Positions 13,840 to 15,064 of a stretch of 15,064 nt of DNA are shown here, piece by piece. The stretch is from the NCBI GenBank assembly GCA_035763085.1, contig DASUBV010000004.1, forward strand, positions 1 to 15,064, written 5' to 3'. Each line of letters opens with the position of its first letter. Positions within the stretch are counted from its first letter, which is position 1. The stretch is from DASUBV01 sp035763085 (GTDB lineage Bacteria > Actinomycetota > Actinomycetes > Streptosporangiales > Streptosporangiaceae). The position numbers and the translations under genes were made by a program. The notes beneath the pieces were generated by a model. It was not told where the DNA came from. It was given only the letters and a program-made list of their open reading frames with translations, and did not search any database.

Positions 13840-14583
13840 CTAGGGGGCGATTCCGGCGGCGGCGCGGCGCGCGAAGTGGCGCGTCCGGGAACCGGGAACG
13901 GGGATGTCGTGGCCGAGCTGGAGCTCGTCCTGGATGCCGTTGTACCAGAGCTGGCTCCGGTCCCACGGCCGCTCGCCGGGCCCGGGGTCGGCCGGGTAGC
14001 GGCCGCCGACGAGCAGCTCGCCGATATCGGTAAATGAGAGCAGGCCGCGACTGCCGGCCTGGCGCAGCGGCTCCGGGACGCTCAGCAGCCGGAACCCGAC
14101 GCTGGCGTGGTCGGTGCTGAGCGGCTCATCGTGAAAGAACCACTCGTCATCCAGCGGGAACCCGGAGAAGGCGGTCTCGCCCCCGGCGCTGGCCTCGGCG
14201 AGGACCCAGGCGGTGCCGTCGCTCAGCTCGAAAATGAACGCGTCGCAGCCGGCCAGGACCGCCAGGTCAGCCAGGCGCATGCGGTCCGCGCCCGGGCGGC
14301 GATTACCCAGCAGCGCGAATGGCAGCTCCGCCATCATGGTCCACTCGCCGGCGCCCGGCACTACCACGAACGTCCACAGCGGGTAGTCCAGGCCTTCTCC
14401 GCGCAGGACGGCGTACTCGCCGAGCGTCACGTACCAGCCCGTGCTGCTGCGCTGCAGCGCATCGGAACTCGGCGGCGCTGCCAGGGGCGCCCGGCCCTCA
14501 GCTGCGCACAGCCTGCTCAGCGCATCATCAACGCGATCGAGATCCGCCGTACGCAGGTAGCTGATCGTGCTCCACTCGCCCAT
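13840..14583 (-). CDS. Hypothetical protein, 247 residues, between ligase and PhyH genes
   Basis: I do not assign a named family. The protein starts MGEWSTISYLRTADLDRVDDALSRL, a beginning that I recall from scattered uncharacterised bacterial proteins with a two-half alpha/beta layout. Visible parts: an N-terminal strand-helix (1-28), a Trp/Tyr-rich middle (WYVTLGEYAVLRG, 50-62; PLWTFVVVPGAGEWTMMAELP, 68-88), a strand pair CDAFIFELSDGTAWVLAEA (113-131), and a C-terminal part with WDRSQLWYNGIQ (207-218). There are no membrane helices, signal peptide or metal motifs. ATG at 14583 has GGAAGG upstream. The gene begins 39 bases after the ligase stop and ends 31 bases before the PhyH start, which suggests a common transcript. 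Coding nature is well supported by length, codon bias and ribosome site. Confidence 0.8.
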   Translation of the reverse strand: MGEWSTISYLRTADLDRVDDALSRLCAAEGRAPLAAPPSSDALQRSSTGWYVTLGEYAVLRGEGLDYPLWTFVVVPGAGEWTMMAELPFALLGNRRPGADRMRLADLAVLAGCDAFIFELSDGTAWVLAEASAGGETAFSGFPLDDEWFFHDEPLSTDHASVGFRLLSVPEPLRQAGSRGLLSFTDIGELLVGGRYPADPGPGERPWDRSQLWYNGIQDELQLGHDIPVPGSRTRHFARRAAAGIAP

Positions 14584-14622
14584 GGCAGGACCTTCCGGTG
14601 CCGATTGCGGTCAGAGCTGAAC

Positions 14623-15064
14623 CTACCGCGCGATGACCTCCGGGCCCGGCGGGTCGGCGTACAGGCGCTCGACCAGTCCGGCGCGCTCGGCGAGGACGCG
14701 GCGCTGGTTCAGGTAGCCCTTGTCGGTGATCTCGCCGCGGTCCAGGTCGGCGGGCGCGCTCATGATCAGCAGCCGGTCGACCCGGCCGGCCGACCCGCTG
14801 TCCGGGTGATGCGCGGCCAGCGCGGCGGCCAGGCAGGCCAGCAGCGCGGGATCGGTGATGACCGGGCCGTCGGCGGCCGGGTCGCGGCCCAGCACGGCGC
14901 GGGCCTCGGCGGCGTTCAGCCACGCCAGCGCGCCGGTGCAGGACCGGCCCTCGCCCGCGATCACCGCGTCGGCTAGCAGCGGGATGGCCGACAGCAGCGC
15001 CGTGCGCACCGCGCCCACGTGCACGAACGTGCCGGTCAGCAGCTTGAAGTCCTCGGCCAGCCGG
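14623..15064 (-). CDS. C-terminal part of an AMP-binding acyl-CoA ligase, feruloyl-CoA synthase-like (5' end beyond window)
   Basis: The last 146 codons of a larger protein; the N-terminal adenylation part lies outside the window. The segment RLAEDFKLLTGTFVHVGAVR (from 15063) is the C-terminal subdomain start typical of feruloyl-CoA synthase-like AMP-forming ligases; DAVIAGEGRSCTGALAWLN, GEITDKGYLNQR and RAGLVERLYADPP near the end also match that group. Such enzymes activate an aromatic or long-chain acid to its CoA thioester through an acyl-adenylate. The exact acid cannot be decided from this part. The frame ends in TAG at 14623-14625, followed 39 bases later by the 247-residue gene and then by the PhyH oxygenase. 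The neighbourhood suggests a small catabolic or biosynthetic row. Confidence 0.88.
   Translation of the reverse strand, partial: RLAEDFKLLTGTFVHVGAVRTALLSAIPLLADAVIAGEGRSCTGALAWLNAAEARAVLGRDPAADGPVITDPALLACLAAALAAHHPDSGSAGRVDRLLIMSAPADLDRGEITDKGYLNQRRVLAERAGLVERLYADPPGPEVIAR

Overview
The window reads as chromosomal DNA of a high-GC Gram-positive bacterium (Actinomycetota, an actinomycete rather than a low-GC group). The base composition is very GC-rich, third codon positions are almost all G or C, GTG starts are frequent, and several families are typical of actinobacteria (DUF3349, a PitA/membrane protein/DUF3349 cluster, a Zincin_1-type metallopeptidase, a feruloyl-CoA-synthase-like ligase). 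The genus cannot be fixed from the sequence. I see no rRNA, tRNA, CRISPR array, phage or intact mobile element.

Left part (1-5040). Minus-strand genes run leftward: an alpha/beta hydrolase, a CorA-like two-helix membrane protein with a large N-terminal domain, and a glycerophosphodiester phosphodiesterase that overlaps the CorA-like gene by 8 bases and leaves the window. Between the hydrolase and the CorA-like gene is a short, frameshifted relic that resembles an IS630-family transposase. A SAM methyltransferase (minus) and a Nudix hydrolase (plus) are divergent around a repeat-rich spacer. A possible 32-residue ORF and a DUF2007 gene follow.

Middle part (5265-9606), all plus strand. A GNAT acetyltransferase and an MBL-fold hydrolase come first. 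Then comes a coherent phosphate block: a PiT phosphate transporter, a small two-helix membrane protein, a DUF3349 protein and a polyphosphate kinase 2. A PhoP-box-like direct repeat and a perfect 12-base palindrome lie upstream of the transporter. The likely logic is low-affinity phosphate uptake coupled to polyphosphate/nucleotide exchange.

Right part (9824-15064), mostly minus strand. It holds a small UvrD-tail/Tudor-like protein, a cold-shock protein with a 13-bp hairpin just after its stop, a zincin-like metallopeptidase and an MFS exporter. A VOC-family protein on the plus strand is preceded by an ATGA-overlapping 22-codon ORF. At the right edge a minus-strand row contains an acyl-CoA ligase (only its C-terminus is inside), an unrecognised 247-residue protein and a PhyH-type dioxygenase. 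Several genes have a TAnnnT-like or CAnnnT box 6-7 bases before the start codon and no Shine-Dalgarno sequence, which suggests leaderless mRNAs. No intergenic stretch exceeds 300 bases. I did not find a clearly new multi-gene system; the most interesting items are regulatory structures and a few small or unrecognised genes.
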